The notes under the pieces are model-generated. The model was not told where the DNA came from and ran no database searches. It was given only the letters and a program-made list of their open reading frames with translations. A program made the translations under genes and the position numbers. A stretch of DNA of 64,000 bases. Origin: Marsupella aquatica. Lineage: Eukaryota; Marchantiophyta. Shown here one piece after another: positions 1-10,090 of the stretch. The stretch's first letter is position 1; each line of letters opens with the position of its first letter. Location: NCBI GenBank assembly GCA_973895155.1, contig OZ316893.1, forward strand, positions 15,190,001 through 15,254,000, given 5' to 3'.

Positions 1-299
1 TGGATTGATTGACCAGGAGTGTCAAATGATATATTTCTCTTTATAATAGATATTGAGTACATGAGATGATTCTTGGGTGATATTACCTAATATGTGAGCT
101 CCCTTGACATCTTTTCTCTCCACAACAACTTTTCTCTTCTCAACCTTTTCTATCACCTCGGGGGCGTCACTCTAAAGGAAGTCTCATAACACAATCGACG
201 TTTTTAGCTATTAAAACACCCTAAAAATATTAGAAAAAAAAATTGAGGCAATTTTCTATCCCTGTATTTGTGGATCCCTGGGTCTATACCTCAATATCT

Positions 300-436
300 T
301 TTCTCTCCTCTACATGTTTTATCACCTTGATATCTTTTCTCTCCTCAACATCTTTTGCTTCCTTTGACATCATTGGTCTCCTCGACATCTTTTAACACCT
401 TGGCATCTTTTGTGCAACGCACGGACATTGGGCTAG
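300..436 (+). mobile_element. Helitron-like 3' terminus, copy 1
   Basis: The segment has repeated CATCTTTT units (300-411), then a small hairpin GTGCAACGCAC (412-422), a 10-base spacer, and CTAG at 433-436 followed by T. A hairpin about 10 bases before a terminal CTRR, inserted in front of T, is the known 3' signature of Helitrons. A second copy with the same order and spacing lies at 20,480-20,757. No 5' end and no Rep/helicase gene is visible, so this would be a non-autonomous copy. Its left boundary is unknown. Confidence 0.5.
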
Positions 437-1860
437 TAGTTCCATAAAAGCAAAGCATGGTGAAAAAGGGTCTTGTGTGTTAAGTTTGATATTTGTTTTT
501 TGTTGCATATATTATGGACTAACCCTCACATCAACACATTATATTACCTTATCACATATGGTATGTAGTCACACCTAAGCATGTAGTGTATTGTGAACCT
601 CACTTCAAAACATTATGCCTTATCAAATATTTTATATCATCATGACACCCTTAGTGAGCTTCAATAATTCTACCTTGTTGACGCCACCCACCCTGATTTG
701 TTCTATCCATCCAGGCTCTAAAACACCACTGAAAATTTTGCTGTTTCTTAGGTCACCAGGTGTTTGTCCTTGTGCATACTTAGATATATAACAAAAGCAA
801 CTGGAGTTCCTCAAGAGCTATGGGAACAATTACACTTGTGGACCAACCACTTAGTGAAGTATGGGTCTCCCGTACCTGTTATGGTGTCTCTAAGTTTGCC
901 AATACTAGGATAATGTCTTCCCACAACTCAAGAGTGATAGAAAGACCCATAAAAGTTGTTGGAGCTGATCTTTCGCTATTGTAGAGAAAGCCCGCGGGCT
1001 CAACATTTATGCAATAACCTTAGGTGTGAATCCGGAACTCCAAAAAGTTGCGATTGAAGGCATGTGGGCTTTGTGACACTTAGATATTTACTCGTAGGGT
1101 CTAGAGTAACGACTAGTACTGTAGTTTCAAGGTTGCTAGGTTAACTGTGTTACATACTATATACACAAGCAAGACGTGCTCACTTGTGAAAAGAACCTAG
1201 GCTCATTCTTAGGGAACCACTTGAGAGATACTCAGAGCTTGTGTCCGTGTGAACTTGGTATGGTCAACGGGCCTAGACTACAATAAAGCTTTTGTGTGTT
1301 CCCGTGTACATAGTCTCATCAGAAATGAACCACGTATTTGTTTGTTAGATTGGCACATGTACGTGTCGTTGTGAGCAATGTCTTTACTCAACACTTTGGG
1401 CGTGACATGATGGTGGTTGTTGCATTAAGGGTGATTGTTGATCGAGAGTGAAGGATAATTGATATGTCTCGTCAGACTGAGGTGAGGACTTAACCCCTGC
1501 CTTATTGGGTAGAGCAAAGCTACCTCCCCCCATTCTTAAAAACCTTAATTGGGTCCCATAGCCAAAGTTATAGGATAAACCATTATCTCTCTAGCCTTCA
1601 CCCATGGCCTAGCTCTGAGATGGGCTAATACTTGCAACTACTCGTTATGGGATAAGATGAGAGGGTCACCATATGCATAACTCACCTAGACATGGTGTTT
1701 GGAGACAAGCTGGGGATGGTAACCAGGGTCTCCCCCTCACTTTGGGGCTAACCACCCCCAATTGCCACATCTCCTCGGGGTTGCATGGCCCTCTCGCCAC
1801 CCTAAGCCTCTCCTAGTCACCTATTGCGGGAGAAACTTTAGGTTTACGGAACTTGGCCTC
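437..1860. other. No gene recognised
   Basis: Unique-looking, moderately AT-rich DNA. I see no convincing coding frame, repeat or RNA gene here. The far right part may hold distal promoter sequence of the eL41 gene. Confidence 0.4.
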
Positions 1861-2134
1861 TATCTGCCCTGCGCTCACTTACCGGCCGCAGCCGGTAAAA
1901 GTTAGGGTAAACCTTCGACGCCGCACCGTCGGCACCCGGTCGACTGCCGGTCGACGGACCAAGCGGTCGAGGTTCAGGACTTCACGTTCGCGGCCCCTTT
2001 TAGGGCAGATCCGCCGCGCAGTGTAACCTCTTCTCACTGGAGTTCTCTCGACAGTCTCTTTCCACTACTCCTCTCCTTCGACGGAAGGACGCATCCCGAC
2101 GCTCCAAGTTTGATTGGCGTTTCGCTTCTCCACC
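1861..2134 (+). promoter_or_regulatory. Probable promoter and 5' leader of the eL41 gene
   Basis: GC content rises sharply here compared with the flanks. A TTAGGGTAAA stretch near 1,893-1,902 resembles the telo-box common in plant ribosomal-protein promoters. A C/T-rich leader (about 2,029-2,085) precedes the first ATG, as is usual for ribosomal-protein mRNAs. I see no clear TATA box. The boundaries are inferred from base composition only. Confidence 0.45.
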
Positions 2135-2926
2135 ATGAGGGATAAGGTATGGTCACAGCTCGCAGAAACTCGTCTCGTTTCTTGAGGTTCTTACTCTTCC
2201 TCTCGTGTTTAGTGTTCCGAGATCGTTGTGGACCTGTTAACTGTTCTCTTTGAGGCGGTTACTGCCGCTGCTGCTTTTCTCGGATCTGATCGGCCTTTCT
2301 GTTCTCCAAGATGAGGGATAAGGTGTGTTGTCACGGTGTCTGGCTGTTATCGATGTTTGTTCTTTGAGCGGATGTGCCGTCACCGGACCTCGATTTCTTT
2401 GGCTCGTTTTATCCATTTATGTCGGGACTTCGAAGTGTTAGGGCGACTTGAGACTATAGTGGTGTTAGTGCTTATGGGTGTCTGTGTTGCTACTATGTGC
2501 GTCCCAGAAGGTTTACGTCTTCAACAGGGAAGATGACGTCTAGTGCTGTTTCTTTGTCCTTTCCTAGTGCCCGATTGAGGTTTAGGTTGATGATAACGTT
2601 AGTCTTGCTCAGCTTGCTCTTTCTGTAATGGAGCTCCCTTTCCCTCTTCTTTCTATAGCAATCGTTTGCTTCGCGAAGAATTCTATCTCGAGGCTACGGC
2701 GTTCAGTTGGCGAGGTTTGTTGTTGTCTTGGAACGAGTTCGTTGTTACGGTAGTCTGGTTGGTTCATCCTAGAACTACTGCGTCCGCTGAATGCCTAGGT
2801 CATTGTTTTGCAGGCTTTTGTTTCGCAATGAATGTGTCCTGACGATTCTGTCTGTTGCAGTGGAAGAAGAAACGTATGAGGCGGCTGAAGCGCAAGAGAA
2901 GGAAAATGAGACAACGCTCGAAGTAG
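2135..2926 (+). CDS. RPL41: Ribosomal protein eL41 (RPL41), two coding exons
   Basis: This encodes the 25-residue large-subunit protein eL41, among the smallest and most basic of eukaryotic proteins. Exon 1 (2,135-2,146) reads MRDK and ends at a GTATGG donor. Exon 2 (2,861-2,926) follows a TCTGTTGCAG acceptor, begins WKKKRMRRLKRKRRK, continues to RQRSK and ends in TAG. Exon 2 matches the plant eL41 sequence as I know it; residue 3 is Asp where Ala is usual. The intron is about 714 bases in phase 0. A second ATG exon encoding the same MRDK lies at 2,311-2,322. The downstream sequence to about 3,330 keeps elevated GC and is probably the 3' UTR. The long frame at 2,791-3,324 overlaps exon 2 in another frame and is a shadow. 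This is the only convincing intact host gene in the window. Confidence 0.9.
2311..2322 (+). other. RPL41: Alternative first coding exon of eL41 (MRDK)
   Basis: ATGAGGGATAAG occurs again, 176 bases after the first copy, followed by GTGTGT, a usable donor. The flanks of the two copies also resemble each other (a TGAT-GGC-TTTC-TTCTCCA pattern before the ATG and a GT-CAC stretch after it), so this looks like an old tandem duplication of the first exon. Splicing to 2,861 would give the same protein with a 538-base intron. Confidence 0.6.
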
Positions 2927-5289
2927 AGTGCCTCTCAGTGTGCCAGCTGAGGGGCTGTGCGCGCTTTACCGTATGCACACTTGTGTGCGCAGTCGGAAGC
3001 GCGGCTCCTGGTGTGGGCGAATTCATCGTTCTTTGTCAGAAGAAATACTCTGATAAAGTCCGCTGGACTCCCCTGGAAACTTCGCTGAACGGAAAATGGT
3101 TTCAGAAATGTAGCTTCTGTGAGTTTATTTTGATGCGAAAACTGTCTCTGTTCCATGGATCTGGGCAGTCTAATAGACCATATTGCATAGATGCAGAGTT
3201 TTATGTTGCCAAACTACGCCATTTGCATGGCTTCCGTGTCGAAAAGATTTTCCCAAAAATATTTCAAGTTAAGGCGCAAGTTTGTATCGTAATTCTGGTT
3301 GCTATATTGTCACGTATTGGTTAATCTTTAGTGGTGGACGCGAATGTGGAGTCCCTCCTTCCGATCGGTGTGGTCTAAGTATTCATCATGTCGTCGAACG
3401 AATATGGAGCCCCCCCTTCAGATTGGTATGCTTTTAGTATGCATTATGTCGTCGTTGAAACTCCTATAGAGGAATTGTAGTTGGTATTCTGGTGGGTCCA
3501 CCCGTGTAGTCGCGGCGTCTCACTCGTTTTCTTTTCGACTGAAAGTTCTATCTGTCAGATCGCCTTATTTTACTTTTTAGGCTTCATACGTTACACATTA
3601 CTTTGAAAAAGTGGTCGATTTCCAGAACGTCGCTCGTGAGGTTGGTTTTCTTTGTACAATGAACTGTAATTTAGAGGAAGTCTGTTCCCCTGCTAGATTC
3701 ATTGCCCGTTATACCCCTACTATTACTTGCAGAGTCTTTCCGTAACCGTGGGTCGGTTCCTTACTTTCATCTTTGTCAAGTCAGTGTTCATGACGTTGGA
3801 CATTGTCAAATTAGGTCTGAATGTCACTGGAAAGAGGGTCTACCCTGAATTGGCAATCCAATCCATTCTGGCCTTTCCCATCCTACCAGGGGGGAAACCT
3901 CGGTTGTGAGCCGAGATTGCTAAACCCAAGTCTTCTGATCCATAGGGATAGCTTCATTGTAAGGGCTTTAAAGGCCAGATCCGGAGCATGGGATACTTGT
4001 GTATCCAACAACTTCTCGAAGTATTATCATCTTTGCCATATGCGTAAGATTATCACAAATAATAAATTTCACTCACTATGATTTATTATTTCTCTAGTAT
4101 GTTTAGGTATGCACAATTGTTTACTAGGTCTGGGCCAAGGCCATACAATTTTAGGCAAATCAATAAGGCCGGGAGCAAAGCTTTTACCCCTAGTATCAAA
4201 GCCATGCGATAAGTACTCTTCTCTGATCATTTTTTTAATGTTGTGTTCAGAGTGAACCTGATTTCCCTTGTACTCTTCCCATATCCCATATGAGTCGCAG
4301 AAATGCAAAACACGTGTACGAACAATAGCCATTTTGGGGGATCTCAGTAGCCGGTCGTAGGAAGTAAGGAGTTTAGTGTCTTTGATTTAGAATTTCTAGA
4401 ATGATAACCGTTAGATTTAGAATGTGTTACACATCAACGTTTAGGGTATAGAAGAATAACAAGAAAGACCAATTATGCAAAGAACCCTGAAGGATTCCAT
4501 ACCCTTGGATTGAACCCTAAACTCGGATGGGTTCTAGCCAAACACACAGACTTGCTTGGATAATTCTGTCCAAGAAGTAACCAGAAGTGGCCAAATCACA
4601 AAAGTTCTGATTTGTTCTCCCAATACCCTTCTGACTCAACATGTTTAATTTTATCCTGTTTTTTTCTACTTACTAAGGAAAGATAAAGTTTAGGGTATAG
4701 TCAAACCTTGTCAAACCTTTATGGTAAATGGAGTGCGTCTACAAAGAGTGTACTTTGCTCAACTGTCTGAAACAAAAAGAATTCAATTTTATAAACCCAC
4801 TATAGTTTTCCTACACACCACCTGGAGATTCTAAGGCATTGCTGATCGTTGCATTAGTGATCATTTACAAAGTCTACCACTTGGCAGTTGTTGAAGAATC
4901 TTGCTTTTGATAGAACATTGTTGTTGTTGCAAAGAGTGTTGCAAGTAACTTTCCCACTGTTGAGTTGCCAGACTTTAATTTACAGGACTGCTCTTATAGA
5001 ATCTAGAATGTTCCTCTTTTTCACAAGAAGCTTCAAATAAGTTTTCTGCTACAAAGTTACCAGTGGGAGTTTGGGAGGGCCAGGAATCTCCTATGTGCCC
5101 TATGAACCCAGGTTACCCCTCCATGGAGCCAAAGGGGTTGGATTGCATGGATGATTGACAACTATGTAGGTTATTTATGGATTTTAGTTTCCTTAAAGCT
5201 CTGTCCAGCCAGTAATAAAATTTGAGACCACACCATGGAGGCTGTGCATTTCAACATATGACCTTGATAGACATGTGTCTTTACATGTA
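2927..5289. other. eL41 3' trailer, then unassigned DNA
   Basis: About the first 400 bases are probably the eL41 3' UTR. The rest is AT-rich and shows no coding signal I can support. A sequence near 4,186 resembles a copia primer-binding site, but no LTR pair accompanies it. Confidence 0.4.
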
Positions 5290-6128
5290 GCTTAGCTTCT
5301 GGGGGAAGAGGAGGACCTAGAGGAGATGATGGAGGAGTTGAGCATGACACCTATAAAGTTTTGGTGAGTACTTTTTAGGGGTTGCCACTTATCCACCTCC
5401 AATGCTATGATGGAGGTTTTGCATGAGGAAGTTGTTGTTCATGCAGATTCACAACATGATCATGTAGTTCAATGACACCCTCATCAATGAAATGTCTCCA
5501 AAGGTTGGCATCTGCAGTGCCATTTCATCTTTGAAACACTTTGCAAAGGGGATTTTTTATTGTTTTGCAGAGGAGCACCCACAGAATCATATGTCAAGAA
5601 GCACATGGAAGTCAACTGCCAACAAGGCCTTTTAGGGTTGTTTGCGTCACTTGATTGCACACATTGGACTTGGAAGAATTATTCAATTGAAAAACAAGCA
5701 AAACTTCAAGACAAAGATGGGAGAAGTGTAGGGATAATTTTGAGAGAAGGAAAGGGAACTCAATTGTGCTAGGTGTCACTTATGAGGTCATCGATGGCAA
5801 TTCCTACCAGCTGTCTTATCTTCTCACAAATGGGAATTACCGTGACATGACCAAATTTATGAAAATTAGCAGTACAAGGAAAAAGGAAATGGTTTGTCAA
5901 ATGGCAAAAAATCTCTTGCAAGGATCTGCTGCAGGCCCAATTTGCCATGGTACACAATCCTTCTTGGCCGAGGAGCAGAATAAAATGAGTGTGGATTGGA
6001 AGGGAGCTATAACTCTCCACAGTATGATTGTGGAGGACAAGGAAGATGACAGCATCTTGGACAACAAATGTCATCACTTTGGACTTGAAGTGGCTGCACC
6101 CACCTCATCCCTCACTCTCTATTGCTAG
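5290..6128 (+). pseudogene. PIF/Harbinger-type transposase relic
   Basis: Two adjoining frames (5,560-5,772 and 5,766-6,128) carry recognisable blocks of the plant PIF/Harbinger DDE transposase. LFASLDCTHWTWKN corresponds to the family's conserved block around the first catalytic Asp (usually SIDCMHWEWKN). NSYQLSYLLTNGNY corresponds to the block with the G-Y-L-ADGIYP pattern, and HSMIVEDKED to the C-terminal HNMIVEDE block. A frameshift lies near 5,766. The second catalytic block is not recognisable. The upstream part (5,290-5,560) has weak coding similarity broken by stops. Terminal inverted repeats and the companion Myb-like gene were not found. It is dead and probably old. Confidence 0.7.
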
Positions 6129-7242
6129 GCTCACCTGCAATATGGCCCATGTTTGTGTCACCTGCTTATGAAATGATTTACACGATAAATACGTATTTTC
6201 TCCTACTAAAATAGTTTGTTATCATATGACGGGAACGTGGAGGGACGTTATTCAGATTCTATTGCATGTAGGATGAGTATGTTTATTTCCGCTCCCGGAA
6301 ATATAATTTTTGATCAAGTCTATCGACTAGCCTCTCTGCTTTTGATCAAGTCTCATGGATTACACCACACACCCTCCTGCTGGTCGCTAGTGGGGTGCTG
6401 TCACCACCCCCCCTATTCACATGGATGACCAATCCGTGCAAGCATTCCTTAGACACTTCTTGGGGAAAGAACACAATCGTGACACAGAAAAGATAACGCC
6501 ACACCAAGACTTCAGTAATCAAACCAAATCCATATCTTTTGGTAACAAATCGTAACACATTGCAAAGACAACCCGACCTCCTGCCTCACTGGGGCAAGTG
6601 CTACACCTCTACCTCACTACTCTGGCTTGATTCCCTCTTTTGGCTATGAGATAACTTCTATAAACCAACACTAGACTAAGTTCTCCCTAGTTACTCCGGG
6701 GCTCTCCCCTTAAATACTGAAAACAAACACACCAAAGCACCCCTCACGGGGTCACCACGATGGCGGCTACCCTAGCGGCGCCGCTAAAACCTTATCACCA
6801 ACAGGTAAACATCACTAAACCCTAGCGGTATGTGGCACACACATACCCCTAAACCCTACCTAACTAAGGGACCGACGGTGCTTTCGACGGCGCCCCACAA
6901 TATCACTCTGTAAATCGCGAAAATATAAGAGGCCCCACAATTGCTGAAACTAGGTGCCACTCTGATTTCACCTCTGAGCTCTCTCCTGGGTAGCCCTGCT
7001 CCCCCTGATCATGAATCACCAAACCGCACCGGAAACGGATATCGGACGACCAAGTTATGGTCGTTTTAGTTTCACGTACTTACCAACTTCGTCGGGCCCT
7101 AACTTACTCATCCTGGCTCCGTTTGAGGAGCGCCGCCTCTTGTTGGAATCAGCTCCGTGAGCTCTTTCCAACAAGCCCGTGAGTGCCAAATTCTGAAAAG
7201 ATCAAAAGCAAGAGGTTGTACGACCAAGTCCGTACGGCTACC
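6129..7242. other. No gene recognised
   Basis: The sequence becomes GC-richer towards the right. It probably contains the 3' flank of the minus-strand pseudogene that ends near 7,243. No repeat partner for this stretch was found elsewhere in the window. Confidence 0.35.
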
Positions 7243-9377
7243 CTAGTCCTCCTCCTCCTCACTCACAGTGCCATGGCTTGAGCCTCGTGAGTTGGTCTCC
7301 TCATCACTCTCAATTGGAGTGGATACCACTTCGCTTCTCTTCTTCTTCACCGGGGTACTCTTCCCACTAGTGCTCCCTTGCTTCCTCAACACCGCCAAGG
7401 CTTGCCAAGCCTTGATATACCCCTCACCGATGGTATCCTTCCACAAGGCAACTTCCTCCCCGGATTACAACTCCAACAGTAAAACCTGCCCGGTGGCCCT
7501 GGGAGTCCCTGGTGTCACAGATCTGGGCGTCATCCCTAGTGTACCCGTATTGACTTGGGCCTCCCTTAACGACCTACGTACCTCCTTGAGCTTCTTCTCT
7601 CCAAGCTCTTATTCTTCTCCTGATTCTTCTTGGTTGCTTCCAACAGGGGACCGTACTTCTCAATGACTTTCTTCAGCACCATCTCAATGGCTTTGGAGAC
7701 CAGGTTAGGAGAAAGCATGGAGCTAGGTGGGTAGGGACTCTTCCGTTTTCCCAGACTCAAGGCCTCACTTCTCTTGGCCCTAGTCTCAAAGATCCCCAGC
7801 TAACTCCGTAGTTCTACAACCTGTCCTCTTAACCTCCCCTTTTCTCCCGAGTTCTGCTTCTCTTTGGCCAATGCTTCTCTTAGCACTCCAACTTCCTCCG
7901 CTTCTTTGGCCTTGGTAGACAAGGCCCCTCTCAAGTGAGAAATCTCCACTTGAGCCGCATGGAGAAGCTTGGCCTTCTCTTGTATGGCCTCCTCCTTAGC
8001 TTGGATCACCTCCTTCATCAACGTGGCACCCTACTGCAATGTTTCCACCCTTGTGTTGGCCTGCTTGAGTGCATCTCTCAATGTATGGGCTAGCTTGAGC
8101 CCCTCATAGATCCCTTCACGAAAATCCCGTCATTCCGCCAAGTATACCTCTGGAATGTCGTAAGCAAGGGGCTCCTTTGGGTTCCCCACCAGAGATTCAA
8201 GTCACTCCAACGTGTAATCCTCATCTTGGATGTCTACCTCAACTTGACTGTCTCCCGTTCCTGCTGGCACCTTTGTTAGTTTCCCCAAGATGGTAGTGGC
8301 AATGCTGCGGATCTCCGTGGTAAGAGGTGACCTAGCTTCTTCAGGTCCCGAGGAGGCAATCAATCCTTCTGCCCTGGCCAACAAAAATGACCCCATCAAA
8401 TGCAACGCTCCCCCTGGTTTCAGACTCTTCGGCTCATTGGCCAATAGTTTTGTCAATCCGTAATACCACCATCCGTAGGCATGGGCTGGATATTTTTGAA
8501 TATCCAGAGCAATTATGAATTGCTCCCCATTCACTACCCCGGATTGCACATTACCGAGGACCCGTTGATGAACCTTGGCCAGAAATCCCTTGTCTGCTGC
8601 ATCCTTGACGGCCGAGAGATGAATGGTCGTGGTGGAGGTGGGATTGTTCACCCAACAGGCCACCATTGTCAACATGAGATCCCCGATTATGTTCCGGGGG
8701 GTGGATGAGAACTGCTGGTTCTCCAAAAACAAAAGCTTAGCCAATTCGGCATGAGGCACCAACCGTTGAATACATGCAAAATAAATCCCCTCCGTGCGCA
8801 ATTCCATTCGAGTCTCCAGGTCCCAACTCTTCCCTGGAGGGATTCTAATCTCTACTCTCATGAAGTCGGTGAGCCCGGTGGCTTGGAACATAGCCTTGCA
8901 ATCTTCCATCACCCAGGCAAAGGTCTTGGGGTAAATTTGACGGAAAATTTTCCTCGTGACTGGTGCTGGACTTACTGTCGGTCCAATGCTCATTGTTGCC
9001 TTTCTTTCTCCTCCCCTCCTCTCAATCAATGTTGCAATGTAAGCCCGGTATGCCGCCTTGTATCTACGAATGCGAGCCGCACTGAACTCGGGCTGATCAA
9101 GCATCCATGCTCCAGGAAAAAATCCCCAATCACAAAATCCCGTCACCCATATCTCGTAGCAAATTTCCAATCCCTGGCCCGAAACGACCCCCGTAACTTG
9201 ATTAAACACCAGCAATCAAACCTCGGGAAAAACCCGTCGCAAAGAGCCCGTACTCACTTCACAAAAGCGTCGGATAAGTTCAAGGTGACCGGGTCGGCGA
9301 GAGGGGGTTACCCAAGAGCTCACGAAAATAATGGAGTGAGGAAAGAGGTGGAATGCTTTCGGCAATGTGCGAAGTCA
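7243..9377 (-). pseudogene. Decayed gene of unknown family with coiled-coil C-terminus
   Basis: A long minus-strand frame is intact at 8,202-9,215 (337 codons) and continues in the same frame to about 7,620, interrupted by TGA (8,202-8,204), TGA (8,130-8,132), TAG (8,031-8,033) and TAG (7,800-7,802). A one-base frameshift near 7,612 leads into the last block, 7,243-7,560. Upstream, the frame is stopped by a TGA just before 9,215 and can be followed towards about 9,377, where an ATG is present in another frame. The N-terminal 340 residues form a mixed alpha-type domain that I do not recognise (PGGALHLMGSFLLARAEG is a typical stretch). Residues after that are charged heptad-rich coiled coil, ending in an acidic Glu/Asp tail. 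A TATA box on the same strand lies at about 10,048-10,060. It may be a transposon-associated or domesticated gene; no function is assigned. Confidence 0.5.
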
Positions 9378-9748
9378 TGAAGTGGTTTCGGAAATGCGCG
9401 GAGGGAGAAAAAAAAAACCCCTAAAGACAACCCCGTAGCCTCCTTTCACACTCTAAATTGACCCTCGCAGGTGCACCTCGCTCCCCGGCTGCTCCTCCCG
9501 GTTTTGTACTCGCGGGGCCCTTTTGGGGGATTTAACCCCCCCCTTTTTCCTCCTAAATCCCCGAGCGCCCGACAGCCTCCAACTCGCCCTGGCAGCTCTT
9601 GCGTTGGCGCCTGGGCACAACTCCCTATGCAGGGGGCACGACCTCGCTCCTGCGCCCCCACTCACTGCCTCCCTGCTGCCCTCTCACCTTACTCTCCTAC
9701 GCCACCTTCACACTCTCACTGCTGGCGGGAGGGCCTTGGGCTCCCCCG

Positions 9749-10090
9749 CCACCTGGCCTGCTATCATTATGGAGGGCTTGCCCCCCCGGCTGTCTTAAGC
9801 GCCCCGCTCCGTTGCGCCTCGGCCAAGCCTGCCATATGTCGGGGGGTTTAATTCTCCCCCCCTCTCGCGCTCGCTCCTGGCTCACGGGCTCGCGGTAGCT
9901 TATGTACCACCTGGCCTGCTATCATTATGGAGGGCTCGCCCCCCCGGCTGCCTTAAGCGCCCCGCTCCGTTGCGCCTCAGCCAAGCCTGCCATATGTCGG
10001 GGGGTTTAATTCTCCCCCCCCCTCTCGCGCTCGCTCCTGGCTCACGGTGCTCCTTTTATATTCGCCTCACGGGCTCGCGGTAGCTTATGT
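9749..10090 (+). repeat. Tandem duplication, period 158 bp, in a putative promoter
   Basis: Two nearly identical copies start at 9,749 and 9,907 with CCACCTGGCCTGCTATC. The right copy has 25 extra bases, lying between two CTCACGG repeats, that contain the TATA box of the minus-strand gene. The left copy probably lost this piece by deletion between the short repeats. The region is GC-rich, unlike its surroundings. Confidence 0.8.
10045..10063 (-). promoter_or_regulatory. TATA box for the minus-strand pseudogene
   Basis: On the minus strand the sequence reads GCGAATATAAAAGGAGC, a canonical plant TATA box, about 670 bases upstream of the ATG at 9,377. It is present only in the promoter-distal copy of the 158-bp duplication. 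Confidence 0.5.

Noticed and set aside
2791-3324. 177-codon plus-strand frame
   Set aside because: It overlaps eL41 exon 2 in a different frame; the eL41 reading is far better supported.
4186-4204. TAGTATCAAAGCCATG, close to a copia primer-binding site
   Set aside because: Two mismatches and no LTR pair or gag-pol follow it.
4069-4332. 87-codon minus-strand frame starting MAIVRTRV
   Set aside because: Protein-like at first sight, but no recognisable domain, no intron signals and no neighbours in support.
9446-9898. Several overlapping Pro/Arg-rich frames
   Set aside because: GC-rich promoter repeat open in many frames; no family similarity.
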